DNA of 64,000 nucleotides from Sternotherus odoratus (taxonomy: Eukaryota; Chordata; Testudines; Kinosternidae): NCBI GenBank assembly GCA_032164245.1, contig JAVMKO010000007.1:1240001-1304000 (forward strand), read 5' to 3'. This document shows, in pieces, positions 51,193 through 62,399 of this stretch. The position numbers and the translations under genes were made by a program. A model generated the notes under the pieces. It searched no databases. It had not been told where the DNA came from and saw only the letters and a program-made list of their open reading frames with translations. Position 1 is the stretch's first letter; each line of letters opens with the position of its first letter.

Positions 51193-51345
51193 CTTGTCAG
51201 ATCCATCCCCTTCTCGGAGCAGGACTAATCCCAATTAAATCATCCAACAGATTTTGGCCCCCTACCCCTAAATGGCCCCCTCAAGGATTGAACTCACAAG
51301 GCTGGATTTAGCAGGCCAATGCTCAAACCACTGAACTATCCCTCC
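51193..51345 (-). repeat. tRNA-derived SINE
   Basis: The reverse strand reads ggagggatagttcagtggtt and gtgagttcaatccttgaggg, then a diverged CR1-like tail. Confidence 0.8.
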
Positions 51346-51613
51346 ACCCAGACTACATTGGGAAAAAAAGACTGAAGACTCCTAGATCAGCCCAATGCCC
51401 CCCCTAGACCAGGATTGTGTGTCCCGAGGTGTTTGCATCTCCCATGGGGAGTCATGAAATAACCTTCTCAGGGCTGGCGGTGGGTAGTTGCAAGCAAAAC
51501 AAGAGAGAAGCTTGTTGGCTGGGGTTCCTTAACCAAAGCCGGTTTTGAAACATGCCTGAAAAAATACACTAAATAAAATCAGCAACACATTTAACAGGGG
51601 TAAGAATGAAACG

Positions 51614-51795
51614 GGGGTAAGAATTGTCATTCGGTGGAGCATTCAGGAGATGGGAGCTCATTTCAATATATTTAAAAGGGGGTAAGAATGGTCATTCGGT
51701 GGAGCATTCAGGAGATGGGAGTTCGTTTCAATATATTTAAAAGGGGGTAAGAATGGTCATTTGGTTGAGCATTCAGGAGATGGGAGTTCGTTTCC
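51614..51795 (+). repeat. 65-bp tandem repeat (2.8 copies) overlapping a MIR
   Basis: Units start at 51614, 51679 and 51744 with ggggtaagaatggtcattcg and gagcattcaggagatgggag. The last copy runs into a MIR, so the array arose by local triplication of the MIR 5' part. Confidence 0.85.
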
Positions 51796-52025
51796 TGACT
51801 TTGCCACAGGCTTCCTGTGTGACCTTGGGCAAGTCCCTAAATCTCTCTGGGCCTCAATTCCCCATCTGCATAATGGGAACCATCATACTGCCTTTCTCCC
51901 ACCCTTTGTTTGCCTCGTGTTTGCATTGTAAGCTCTTGGAGGCCGAGACTCTCTTATTGTGTACAGCCCCTAGCACAGTGCCCTAATCTTGACTGAGCCT
52001 CTAGATGCTACTATCATAGAAATGA
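51744..52025 (+). repeat. MIR SINE with L2-like tail
   Basis: It has the MIR core gtgtgaccttgggcaagtcc ... tctctgggcctcaattcccc atctgcataatggga. A tail acagcccctagcacagtgcc ... gcctctagatgctac follows. Confidence 0.8.
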
Positions 52026-53116
52026 TAAGAGCAGCAATGTGCTAATTCTGGGGGCAGTGACTGCATCTAGCTGACCTGATTCTAATGTTTCTATTTAGAG
52101 ACATAAGAACATTCAGATTAACAGGAATACATTTTATTTTGGGAACTGGGATAAGCTGGTGTTAGGTTTACAGACAGCATATGAAAGACACAACATTTAA
52201 TTGCCTTCCAGGTTTTGGGCTGCCACAGAAGCAAGATTCAAGCCACCGTCCCTGAGACTAACCTGACAGATGCTCTTCAGATAATGCCCCCAGTTTCTAA
52301 CATTACCAAACTTTTGCAGAACACAACAGAAATGCCTCCATATTGTTTCCAAATCTGATTTGTTGCTTGAGTGTGCGAAAGGATGCTTTGAACATTGCAA
52401 ATTAACAAGTACAGGTGTTGTTCCAAAGTAATGGCCTGATATTTGAGTGTGAGAGATCAAACTGACAGAGAAGCAAATCTCAAGCTAATGTATCAGATAA
52501 CAATACAGAGGCCATAATGGATCCCTTATATACTGCATCATTAAGGCCAACAGCTTAAGAGGGTATTTAAAAAGTCAGACTATATATAGCTGGAGAATGA
52601 GAACATCTGGAGTTATAATAGTAAGGATTCAAAAATAGTAGAGTGTTGGAAGGGCTATGAACCTTTGTGCATCAAGGAATCATACATTTTCCCTGGGAGC
52701 AGGTTATCCAATCACTGCCTACTACAGAGGTTCTTGTATTTTCCTCTGAAGTAACTGGTACTGCCCTCTGTTGGAGGCAGGATACAGGACAATACAGACC
52801 CCTGCTCTGCCTTTGTCTGACAATTCCTCTATGTACGAAGTTTCTACAGCTATGGTCTGAGAGGGGCTAGGTGCCAGAGACTTGATGGAAATAGTCATAT
52901 TGCCACCATATCATAATTGTCACTTCATAAACAGTGTCACACAGCAAGTTAGGAACAGGTTCGCGACCAGAAAGCACGCAGGTCTTCTAATTCCTCATCT
53001 CTTCCCTAACTATAGAAAATGTTGCTGACCTGTGGTTTTGTGCACGAGAAGAGATTCTTACTTTCAGTCATACAAGTGTATCCATACTTACAGTGGTATA
53101 ATTGAGAACCTAGTAT
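52026..53116. other. Intergenic
   Basis: No gene recognised. Confidence 0.5.
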
Positions 53117-53120
53117 CCCC

Positions 53121-53874
53121 TGTAGCGAGGTCGGTCACTCACCCGGCAGCGCCCGTCTGGTCCTCTCGGGAATTAGCTCTTTCGCCTCCGGAGCGCCCTC
53201 TGCCGGCCGACGTCCGCTCCTACTCACTGGCCCATGCCCCTCCCGGACCCCGGTGCCCTCTACCTGAGGGTGCTGCACCCCTGCAGAACCCCCCCAAGTC
53301 TAGGGGTCCCCTCCCCGGGGAACCCTCCACCCACTATCCCCCAGCTTGCCTCAGACCTGGCCACTGCTAGTCACCACTTGCCTCTGCTCATTGAGGCCGA
53401 CTGCAGTCTCATGGCCGCTCATCACAGGCAATGAGGGGTTTGGCCTGCTGCTTCTACCCAGCCCGGGGCTGCCCCCTCACAAACCCCAGTACCCCGTGGG
53501 TCGGGCCTGCGCTGGGCTCAGCAACCTGGGGCCCTCTCACTAGAGCTTCCCAGCTCCCTGGCTCCCAGTTGCCTTGCCCTAGCCCTGCCCCCAATTCGGG
53601 TACCTTGTTTGTAGCTCCCAGCAGCCAGGCCAGTCTCTCTCTCTCTCTGCTTACAGAGGGAGACTCTATCTTGCCTGTCTGTAGGCCCCTGCCTCTCAGG
53701 CTTTTATCCAGGCCTATGTTTGGGGCATGGCCTCCTAGCTGAGCCTGCTTCCCAATCAGCCTGGGAATTAGCAGGCTCCCCGCCACAACCCCTTTCCTGG
53801 GCTGCCTCAAGCCCCTTGCCGGGGCTACCCCGGCCCCTTTTTAGGGGGAGGGGGCGGGTGGTCACCCCGCTACA
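53121..53874 (-). mobile_element. Candidate solo LTR, 4-bp flank CCCC
   Basis: 754 bp, TGTAGC...GCTACA ends, flanked by CCCC on both sides. On the - strand there is a TATA-like ggataaaagcc. GC-rich and non-coding. The 4-bp C-only flank is weak proof of insertion. Confidence 0.55.
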
Positions 53875-53878
53875 CCCC

Positions 53879-54904
53879 CTAGAGTAAGAATCAAAGTCAT
53901 CGGACACGGTAAGCGTCCGATAAGCACATCAGTAAGATAGCCCTTCGGATGTCTGCGCATTACAGCACAGGCTCAGGGTAGTGAATGGGAGTTTGAACAC
54001 CTACCAGGAGTGCTCCCATCGCAGCCCTGGCATAATCCCAACACCAGTGAACGTGTGGAGTGTACACTGAAAAACTCACTTTCAATGAAATCCTTGAACT
54101 CAAATTATACCAACCTGCTTCCTGGAGATGGAGAGTGACTGGTTTTATGTCGCAGTAGTAGTATTTACACTCAGGTAACACAAAGAAGCCCCAGTCATGG
54201 ACCCCATTACGCTAGCTGCTGTACAAACAGAACAAAACATGGTCCCTGCGCCAAAGAGCTTACTATGTATTTTTTTCTATACAGCAGAACTTGTTTCAAT
54301 GAAGGTTGGAAACATTTCACCTATTTCTGGGTCAATGGTGCCTATTTTAACCCAGTTTCTGGTATGTGAGAGGTTTACTATGTTGTTATTATTTATCATA
54401 GGTATTTCTAAGGCACCAATTACCATAGGCCAATGTTTTCAATGACAAGTGAGCCTTATTCATTACTTATTCCATGAATAAGGAGCCTGATTTTCAAATT
54501 AGCGCTGCTCCCAGCAGTTCCTATCTGCAGCAGCGACTAAAATAAGAATCAATTGATAATTTCTTCAAAATTGGGATTATTCTCAAGAATTTGAAATTGC
54601 CAGAGGTTTAGATGGATTTTAAGGGTGGGATTTCACAAATCACCAGAGCACTCTGCTCCCACTGAAGACAATGGTAAAGCCCCCATTGAGACACCCATGT
54701 GAGTAACTAGGCCAGTAATGAGTGCGTTTGAAAAATCCCACCTAAAAGATTATCGACACCAGAGAGAAGCAGAACTATGACAATAACAAAAGGAGATGCA
54801 TACACGAGGTTGGCGCTTGAGATCAGGGACTCATCCACGAACAGAACAGTCTCTTCTGACCATGAATAACCCATCTATGAATGATTCAACTGTTGAATGC
54901 TATA
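53879..54904. other. Intergenic
   Basis: No gene. 54190-54270 and 54400-54430 hold L2-like wording (gctgtacaaacagaacaaaa). Confidence 0.45.
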
Positions 54905-56037
54905 TGTAAGCGGGGGAATAGTCCCGCTGTTGTGGGGAACTCTCCTGGCTTCTGCACTACCCCGGTGAAATGGGCTAGCGGAAGGATCTGAGTCCTCGCT
55001 CCCACTTCCTTTACCCAGAGGCCTCCCTGACCTTGCGGACTCCCCTTCCACTCTCCTGTCTGGTGGAGTCCTCGTAACCCCAGCAAGGCTGGGCCCAGGA
55101 TTTCTGGGGAGCTCAACCCCAAACCGTGCTGTGGTTACCCAGATCAGAGGCTAGGGTGTCCCCACTCCGGGGTGCTCCCTCTGCATTGGACACTTCACTG
55201 ACCCACATAAAACTTACAGCAAATGCAAATTATGTAATGAACAATTTATCTTAAAAATGAACAAGGAAGAAATAGAACGGTTAAACACATCACCCTGCTC
55301 CGTGGCAGGGAGCATCACACACAATGTCTCTGGAGTGTCAGGACAGTTCACAGTCTGTTCCTTGTAGGGCCCAGCCCTCCTTCTTAGCTGTGCTGCAGGG
55401 TTGCTGTGACTTGGACGCTTCCTCTATTGATGGCCACACGCTCCCAGCCTCTGGACGGCTCCAGCCCAGTTCCACCCTCTGTGTCAGCTCCACGCTGCCT
55501 CAGCACGACGACTGCTGCTGCTCTGCCTCCAGAACAGCCCCTCTGGCTGTTACAGCTCTGCTCCCGACACACGGCTTCTCTGCAGGCAGCCCCTGTGTCT
55601 CTGCCCCCAGCACTGACCTCTCTGCCTCTGGTTTCTGCAGCCGCTCCCAGGGCAGGTCTGTCCCTCTGGGCTGGGCTCTGGCTTTGGGGCTGCAGCTCTG
55701 CTCCCAGCACAGGGTCTGTCTCTCTGGGCTGCTTCCCTGGCCCATCCGGATCTGGCCCAGCTCTAGTCTCCAGCTCAGCTCTGGCCCCTCTTCCTCTGGC
55801 CCAGGCAATTCCAGCTCACACACGGAGGACGGGACCCATCCTGCCCTCCTGACCCCTTGATTAGTCCCCCAGCCTTGTCAGTCAGGCTGACCTGGAGTGC
55901 TGGCCTCTCCCCATTGCCCCTGGGGACCACCAGTCTCAGGGTCCTGATTGACCATTGACCCTCCCCCTTTAGGTCCTGGGAGCTAATAATCAAAACACCC
56001 CACTGAGTGTTAGTAAGGGGATAACAATTCCCTTACA
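54905..56037 (-). mobile_element. Candidate solo LTR with TATA flanks
   Basis: TGTAAG...CTTACA ends 1,133 bp apart, each followed or preceded by TATA (54901-54904, 56038-56041). GC-rich on average, with degenerate internal repeats (ctgggctg / cagctctg). Overlapping frames of 108-178 residues have no domain. Confidence 0.5.
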
Positions 56038-56436
56038 TATATTAGGATCAGATTTGGGACACTGGTCTTCGTTCTCCTTTCAGATACACTGATGTAACTC
56101 CATTGAAGTCAATGGGGGGAGCACAAACATTAGTGAGAGAAGAGTTTGGTGCAAGGTGGTATAAAGCATCCTTAAACTAAGGATCCTTGAACTAGGTTCT
56201 GATCTCAGCTGAAGATTAGAAGTTTCTCCAGAATTATACCAGTATAACTGAATTGGGATCTAGGGCCTGCACTTCTCCACTAACCTGTTCCCTTAAATAA
56301 TATTTATGATTGTAGAACCTAGAAATCCCAATTGGGGATCAGGATCCCCCTGCTGCTAGGTGCTGTACAAACACAAAACAAAGAGTTCATGCCCCCAAAG
56401 GACTCTGTGTCTGTTTCTCAATGTATCCTGGACTGC

Positions 56437-56475
<39 letters not shown>

Positions 56476-56768
56476 GTGAATGCTATCCTCTGAGAAGAAA
56501 CAGAAAATAACTAATAGTAATCAACATTTTTACTATATGCATACAAAGCTGGTGTTTCCAAAGCAGGTTTAAAACCTGGTGGCATCTGCAGTGGCTAAAC
56601 AGCACAAACTGTAACACAATGGAGAAACCCCCTGCAATTCTTCATAATTATGTGCTGATTCTTCAACTGCACCCTACAATTACCCACACTACCCCCCCCC
56701 CCCACACACACACACACACCTCCCCCAGGACCAGAGTGAAGCACTTGAGAGCTGTGGATTGTTTAAAT
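56038..56768. other. Intergenic with microsatellites
   Basis: (GT)15 at 56441-56470 and a C-run plus (CA)n at 56694-56719. No gene. Confidence 0.6.
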
Positions 56769-57141
56769 CAGTGGTCCCCAACCCCCGGTCCGCGGACCGG
56801 TACCGGTCCGTCGAGCATTCGGTACCGGTCCGCGTCCACGTTCCCCTCCGTCCCGCCCCTTCCGCTTCCGGCCGCTTTCCCTTCCGCTTCCGGCCCCGCC
56901 TTCCCTTCCGGTGCGGCAAGAGTTCCGCTTTTTTCTGCTTTTCCGCCGTTTTTGTGCGGCTTTTCGGCGGACATGCAAGATCCCGCCTCGCCGAAAAATA
57001 AAAAAATAAAGATGGGCTACTGAATTCTGCGGGTTTTCGGCGGACACACACAGAGCACCGCACCGCACAGAGCCCCCGGGCCGCAACCATTACTCGGCCG
57101 CGTTGACCGGTCCGCGGTGAACAAAAGGTTGGGGACCACTG
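56769..57141 (+). mobile_element. hAT-like element with CAGTGGTCCCCAACC ends
   Basis: Flanked exactly by GTTTAAAT at 56761-56768 and 57142-57149. 15-bp perfect inverted ends. Repeated CCGGTCCG / GGTACCGGTCCG motifs sit just inside both ends. Not coding, despite frames of 107-134 residues. Confidence 0.9.
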
Positions 57142-57149
57142 GTTTAAAT

Positions 57150-57889
57150 GATGACCCTAAAAGAGGAGGAACTCCCTTTCACAGAAGTGGAATAATCCAG
57201 GAACATGCTCACCGAACAGCTGATGGTGTAGCTGAATGAATCCCCTTGATTGGAATCTCCCGCTGCGCTGCTGGATTAACAGAGGGGAGATTTAGTAGTT
57301 GATCTGAGGACATTTGCAACAGAAGGGATATCCTGGCATAAGAGTATTTGTGTTTGCAAGGCATTTACAAACATTTTCTAGTCGCGTCAGGATTTTCAAA
57401 CAGCCAGCATGTGAAGAAGTGCTGTCTCATTCGCTGCACATTTGAGATTCAGGCTCCAATCCCCAAGTAACAGGTGCTGTCTCTCAATGCCTGATAGTTT
57501 CCACCATTTACAACTGTTCCGCATAATTAAGATCTTTGTAGCAGGGGCTGAGCTACTGGAAAATTCACAGCAGGCCTAAGGAAATAAAAAATAAATTTAA
57601 AAAGCAACCCCCCCCCCATCCCCTATCCCCCAGCAAAAAAACCTCAAATGCCAAATTTTCAGTGGTTTTCTCTGCATTTATTGAAATCAAAGCATTCAAA
57701 TAAAACCCAGACATTACAGTCACAATGAGAATGAACCCAATGAAAAGGAAGCCATCCAAACCTTCCTGAAAACTAGAAGGCCAATACAGTATCTTAGGCT
57801 CCTGTGTTGCACCCCATTCTGCCAAATTCATTCTTTCTTTCGCCACCATTGCCAGCAACCAATAATTGCACAAAGAGCGTCAACTAGAG
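57150..57889. other. Intergenic, possibly the 3' part of the broken LINE
   Basis: No clear feature. The - strand frame at 57565-57873 could be the 3' tail of the LINE described at 57890-63480, but it shows no motif. Confidence 0.35.
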
Positions 57890-58400
57890 TTTCAGGTTTC
57901 TTGTTCTGTGCTGGAACCAGGCCAAGCAGTGGCTCTGCCATAGGTAGTATAAAACCACCACGTTAACAACTGCCAAAGTCTCAAAAGATAATAAAAATCA
58001 ATGGCAAAATGTTTGTCCTTCCTTAGGGAGGCAGATGATAAGTCCAAAAGCCAATTGTCCATAAGTCTCACCACGTAACAGTAATAAGAGTAATAAAAAG
58101 TGTTTCATAGTCTCCTCTGATTCAGAGCAGGTTTACTGGGGACAGTCTTTATTTATCTACCATATGCTTCCTTTGCAGGTTACCTCCGATGTACAGTTTA
58201 CCATGAAATACTCACCACCGTATACCTCTGTGCTTGACGGAAACTCTGTGATTTCAATGGTACAGCAATGCCCCAATGAGACAATCTTCTGAGCAGTTCA
58301 GTACTGCTAACTGGTGTTCTGAAAAATACTCTTTAAGCACCCTCTGGTGTAGCGCTCTCTTCAACAGTGAGCCACCTTGCCGTAATGTTGTTGTTTGAAT
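57890..58400 (-). pseudogene. LINE ORF2 C-terminal fragment
   Basis: Across frames the - strand reads W.VFHGKLYIGG, then TCSESEETMKHFLL, which fits the C-terminal W..HG.L ... C..C...ET..H motif of L1/Tx1-type ORF2. Frameshifts and stops break it. Confidence 0.45.
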
Positions 58401-58431
58401 TTACCAATGGGAAATGCAACATAAAGCAAGT

Positions 58432-58521
58432 GGAACGAGGAGTCCCTGTGGCACCTTAGAAACTAACCAATGTATTTGTGCATAAGCTTTTGTGGGCTAG
58501 AACGCACTTCATCAGATGCAT
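58432..58521 (+). mobile_element. Penelope-like fragment
   Basis: gtccctgtggcaccttagaa ... gcataagcttttgtgggcta ... cacttcatcagatgcatgg. The reverse strand keeps CTGATGA. It is followed by AT-rich simple repeat (58530-58578). Confidence 0.7.
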
Positions 58522-58578
58522 GGAGTGGAAGATATATATATCAGAAGATATATACAGTATATACAGTAGGAAGATATA

Positions 58579-58779
58579 CAGTCGGACCCCACAATACCAC
58601 GACGATCGGGATCCAAAAATACCCGATCACGGTAAACGTATTGCGGGGGGTATTGCGGGGGTATTGCGGGGTCACGTGACATCAAAGTGCCACGCGCCGC
58701 CACCATCGGGAGCCATGTGTGCCCTGCGTTAATAGCGGATTCGCGCTATAGTGGGGCGTGGTATTACAGGGTTCCACTG
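58579..58779. mobile_element. pogo/Tc1-like MITE with TA duplication
   Basis: TA on both sides (58577-58578, 58780-58781). The ends CAGTCGGACCCCACAATACC and the inverse of GGTATTACAGGGTTCCACTG match with a few differences. 201 bp. The GC-rich middle holds ggtattgcggg repeats. Confidence 0.75.
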
Positions 58780-58789
58780 TATACACTGT

Positions 58790-59345
58790 GGTAAACCCAG
58801 GGCAGGCTACTGCCAGAGAGGGTTTGTGGTGAGAGAGGTAACTGCAGGTTAATTGGGTTCAGCTGAGTAAGGCTGCCACTGGCCAAAGCAGGATCAGCTG
58901 AACCCAATTAAAAAGCTGTCAGAGACCTTTTTTAAACCCTCCTCCCCAGCTAGGAAGGGAGAGAGAGATAGAGGGAGTGAGGCTGCCTGTAGGCTAGGGG
59001 CAGCAGGACAGGGAGTCCCTCCCAGAAGGGAGATAGTTTTCCTAGCCAGAGAGAAGCAAAACCATACCAGGAAGAAGTGCTTAGAGGAAGGGAAAGCCTG
59101 CCTTTGGGCTTTCTAGGCAGGTTGCTGGCACGGCTCTTGCCTCACCAGAGCCCAAAGGACCTGAGTCAGGGGGGTCCGAGAGGCCACTCTCTGTGTTGTG
59201 GCAGAGAGAGAACATGAAAAGGTGGAGGTTGCAATACCAACTTTAAGGCAAGCTGTATGGAAGCAGGAGTCTGCTAGGCTATTGGAAGGGGGAATAAATA
59301 CTTTTTAGGGACTACATTCCCACCACTTACTCCATTTCCCCCCTG
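58790..59345 (+). mobile_element. LTR-like unit, boundaries uncertain
   Basis: TGTGGTAAACCCAGGG start, TATA-like caattaaaaagctg, and AATAAA at 59293. The composition is like the LTR candidate at 53121 on the other strand. No end or duplication could be fixed. Confidence 0.35.
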
Positions 59346-59501
59346 TGATATTTCCCAGTAACACTGGGAAATGACTGGCCATCTCCTGCCCCAAACTGTG
59401 CAAACACACACAAAACCATCACCATTAGAAAAGCTTCCAAGCATGCCAGCCCAAAAGCCCCTTCATTAACCAGCATATAGGCTATAATTCTCTTCACAAG
59501 G

Positions 59502-59729
59502 TTACATGTAATGCCCCAGAGCCTCTGAAAAAAGCAAAGGAAGGCCTATCCACAAAGCCTTGAATTTCTTCATGTTAATCACAGCTCTGGCTGCAGCTGA
59601 ATAATTAAACAAATACATCCCCATCTTCTGGGCAGCCCAGATATACGCCTGGGTAGAACTCTTCACCGACAAAGTGAAATTCCTCGCTGCTTGAATGTGT
59701 TCATTTAAACGCTGCAAAGCCCTGTTCAT
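59502..59729 (-). pseudogene. LINE reverse-transcriptase thumb-like fragment
   Basis: An open stretch of 75 codons with AARAVINMKKFKALWIGLPL, which could match the R.VIN....LW..LP thumb pattern of L1-type reverse transcriptases. Weak on its own. Supported by position and strand. Confidence 0.3.
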
Positions 59730-59815
59730 AGAATCATAGAATATCAGGGTTGGAAGGAACCTCAGGAGGTATCCAACCCCCTGCTCAAAGCAGGACCAAC
59801 CCCAACTAAATCACT
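59727..59815 (-). mobile_element. CR1 LINE 3' end
   Basis: tcatagaatcatagaatatc agggttggaaggaacc is the CR1 3' terminus in reverse, followed by ctgctcaaagcaggaccaac. Confidence 0.8.
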
Positions 59816-59863
59816 GTTACCCTACACTGACCACAGTAAAGGGTCCAAAGAAAATGTAGGGAT

Positions 59864-60032
59864 AGGGTCCAGAGTGACTTAGACAAATTAGAGGATTGGG
59901 CCAAAAGACATTTGATGAGGTTCAACAAGGAGAAGTGCAGAGTCTTGCACTTAGGACGGAAGAATCCCATGCACTGCTACAGACTAGGGACTGAGTGGCT
60001 AGGCAGCAGTTCTGCAGAAAAGGACCTAGGGC
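59864..60032 (+). mobile_element. CR1 LINE reverse-transcriptase fragment
   Basis: The + strand reads [19 protein letters not shown] and SSAEKDLG, the conserved C-terminal part of CR1 reverse transcriptase. It is cut at 60032 by hAT-like insertions. Confidence 0.85.
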
Positions 60033-60525
60033 CAGGTCCGGCGACAGGGGGGTACTATGGGTACAGCTGTACCGGGCCCCCCGACTTTAGGGGGGCCCCG
60101 GTACACAGCTGTACCCGTTGTCGTCCCCCCTTGTTGCCGGGCCTGGAGAGCGGGGAAGGGGCGGGGAGGCGGCGCGGCTCCCTCCGGACAAGCGCGCCTG
60201 GCCCCGGCAGGAGTAGTGAGCCCGGCCGGCGGCAGCAGCGCTGTCCGGGGGGGGGGGGGGGGAGAAAGGGCGGCTCACGCAGCTCTCGCTGCCCGGGAGG
60301 GGGGGGAGCGCCGGCTGGGCTGGGGGGGCCCCAGCTGCTGTCGGCTGGGCTGGGGGGGGCGGCTGGGCTGGGGGGGGGGCCCAGCTGCTGTCGGCTGGGC
60401 TGGGGGGGGCGGCTGGGCTGGGGGGGGGCCCAGCTGCTGTCGGCTGGGCTGGGGGGGGCGGCTGGGCTGGGGGGGCCCCAAAACTATCAAAGTAGGGGGC
60501 CCCCAAATTTCTGTCGCCAGCCCTG
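60033..60525 (+). mobile_element. Second copy of the GC-rich hAT-like element
   Basis: Flanked exactly by CCTAGGGC at 60025-60032 and 60526-60533. The ends CAGGTCCGGCGAC and GTCGCCAGCCCTG match the copy at 37651. It carries the same GTACAGCTGTAC stem and a G-rich interior (tandem ggctgggctggggggg). Frames of up to 279 residues are artefacts. Confidence 0.85.
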
Positions 60526-60532
60526 CCTAGGG

Positions 60533-60930
60533 CAGGGGTCTCCAAACGATTACCTGGGGGCCGGATCCGGTCCATGGCTTTGATTTGTCCGGCCCCTCCG
60601 CTGAGCAGACATGTGGAGAAGCCTCCGCTCCCCCTCCCCTGCCCCTGCTGGCAGCCCCATGTGCAGAGGGGTGAGTGTCCCTGAGGCCCGGCTGGAGGAG
60701 CAAAGGGGGGAGGGCGCGGCAGTGGCCAGAGGAGCAAGGGGGGGGGATCACAGCAGCAGCTGGGGGAGCAAGTGGGGGCACAGCAGCGGCGTGGCCGGAG
60801 CAAAAGGGGGGGGCAAAAGAGGGAGGCAGTGGCAGCAGCACAGCTGGAGGAGCAAAGGGGGGGGGGACAACAGCGGTGCCGGAGGAACGGGGGGAGAGAG
60901 GGTTGCAGCAGCAGCCGGAGGAGCAAAGGG
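60533..60930 (+). mobile_element. hAT-like element with CAGGGGTCTCCAAAC end, right end missing
   Basis: It begins CAGGGGTCTCCAAAC next to the previous element. The interior is a ggaggagcaaaggggg-type simple array. No inverted right end is found. Confidence 0.55.
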
Positions 60931-61230
60931 TTAAATTTGAACTACAGCACTGAACCAAACAGGAAGCCAAAATTTGTAATCTGGGCTCCAAAGGGCAATT
61001 CACCTCCAACTCCTGATATCTTGCAGATCCCCCGCTAGGCAGGGAGAACGTGAGTGCCCCACAGAGACAGGATCTACCAACCTCGAATAAAATGCTGCTG
61101 TCAAGCCATCTGCCCCCAGGGAAGTTCCCTCCTTCAGTGATAAAATAGTTGCACAAACTCCAGCTCCTCTATTGACATCACAAGCAAGTCCTGCCTGTGC
61201 TGGAAAACCTGCAGTACTATCCAAAAACTG
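60931..61230 (-). pseudogene. LINE reverse-transcriptase fragment (L1/Tx1-like)
   Basis: The - strand reads ILSLKEGTSLGADGLTAAFY, then CLAGDLQDIRSW, then a stop-broken IALW.PDYKF. These are the GKSPGxDGLxxEFY, GDxxxxxxW and DYK motifs of L1/Tx1-type reverse transcriptase. CR1 lacks DYK, so this is a different LINE. Confidence 0.7.
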
Positions 61231-61485
61231 CAGCTGCTGCTGGAAAGGAAGAATAATTTGTCCCTTAAAACACTCACTATACTATTCCTGAACTACCATC
61301 AACATACCAACAAGGTCCCTATGGGCCAGGCCTCTGCTAGGATCCCATAATCCCACTGCAGTGTCTTTTCCTTACATCTTGCAAATATATCAGAGGCAGC
61401 TGTCCCACCTTTTGTCCTGAAGTCTTTTGCAAATGTAGCTGTTTCCAGCTTTCCCTTTTGATGCTGAACCATTTGCTTCTTAACA

Positions 61486-61704
61486 TTAGAGATAACAAGG
61501 TAGTTCAGCCTGATTGAACTAACCTTGTTATCTCTAACCTGGTTTTATTTATACCTGTCTCTGCATACTTCCACTGCATGCATCCCACAGAGTGGGTATT
61601 AACCCACAAAAGCTTATGCTTCAATACTTTAGTTAATCTGTAAGGTGCCACAGGACTCTTTGTCGCTTCTGCAGATCCAGACTAACACAGCTACCTCTCT
61701 GATT
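61486..61704 (-). mobile_element. Penelope-like fragment with foldback 3' arm
   Basis: In reverse it starts aatcagagaggtagctgtgt, then gcataagcttttgtgggtta. It ends in a roughly 22-bp inverted repeat (61486-61508 against 61514-61536) reading TTAGAGATAACAAGG and its inverse. Confidence 0.7.
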
Positions 61705-62108
61705 ACTGAAAAGGTACAGAAAGCAGTCACCAAACTCCTCTTTTTCGGTTCCCTCCATTCCATCTGGGATGCATAAAAACCCCAGAAAGTGTTCTCATGT
61801 CATAAACATGCCTTTAAACTTTTTAATTGCTACTGCATTATTAAGTGATTGAGTATTTAATTTCTAATAACCGCAGCCAAAGGTTCCATACTCCCCAAGC
61901 TAAACTTAGACCATGCAATGGTCAGAAAAGTGCAGGCAGCAGTCCATATATCGCCCAATCACTGAGGTAGCTTTCATATACAGCCTGTCCAAGTCCCCTC
62001 CAGAAACAAAACTGCAAACATCCCTCCCCTTCCTTAAATCAGAATTGCCAAAAACATCTTTTAACCTATCAGCATCACGCACTGCTTGTAAGTTTCACAA
62101 GCTCATAA
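61705..62108. other. Probable LINE interior, unrecognisable
   Basis: It lies between the endonuclease-like and reverse-transcriptase pieces and is likely decayed ORF2. No motif is seen. Confidence 0.35.
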
Positions 62109-62399
62109 TCATTGAGGTTTCTTTGCTCTGTCATCCCTTAACAACACAATTAAAATCCCCCATGAAAAACCAACTGCAATAAAAAAGGAGCAACCTCCAT
62201 AACAAAAAATATTTTCTTGGCTTCTTGAGGCTTTGAGCCATAGATGGTGACAAAACAATACCTCACAGCCAAATAACATATCAACCAACAAACCTCTTCC
62301 TGACCGCAGTTCTGCCGCCCGCCACACAACTATAAAACCGTAGCCCCTATACCACCATAAAACATCAGGCCCTGTGGACCAAAAAGATGAGCGCCCCAA
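62109..62399 (-). pseudogene. LINE endonuclease-like fragment
   Basis: 96 open codons including GYGFIVVWRAAELRSGRGLL and FSWGILIVLLRDDRAKKP. It loosely fits the APE endonuclease layout (GG.A.L ... R.L.V ... GGDFN..L.D.DR), with the catalytic Asp-Phe-Asn lost. Supported mainly by order. Confidence 0.45.

Noticed and set aside
55324..55860. 178-residue open frame (+) and overlapping frames
   Set aside because: Low-complexity Ser/Leu/Pro/Cys from the internal repeats of an LTR-like unit. No known domain.
60087..60926. 279-residue open frame (-) and several others at 60.0-61.0 kb
   Set aside because: They span the junction of two hAT-like elements and G-rich arrays. Proline/serine low complexity only.
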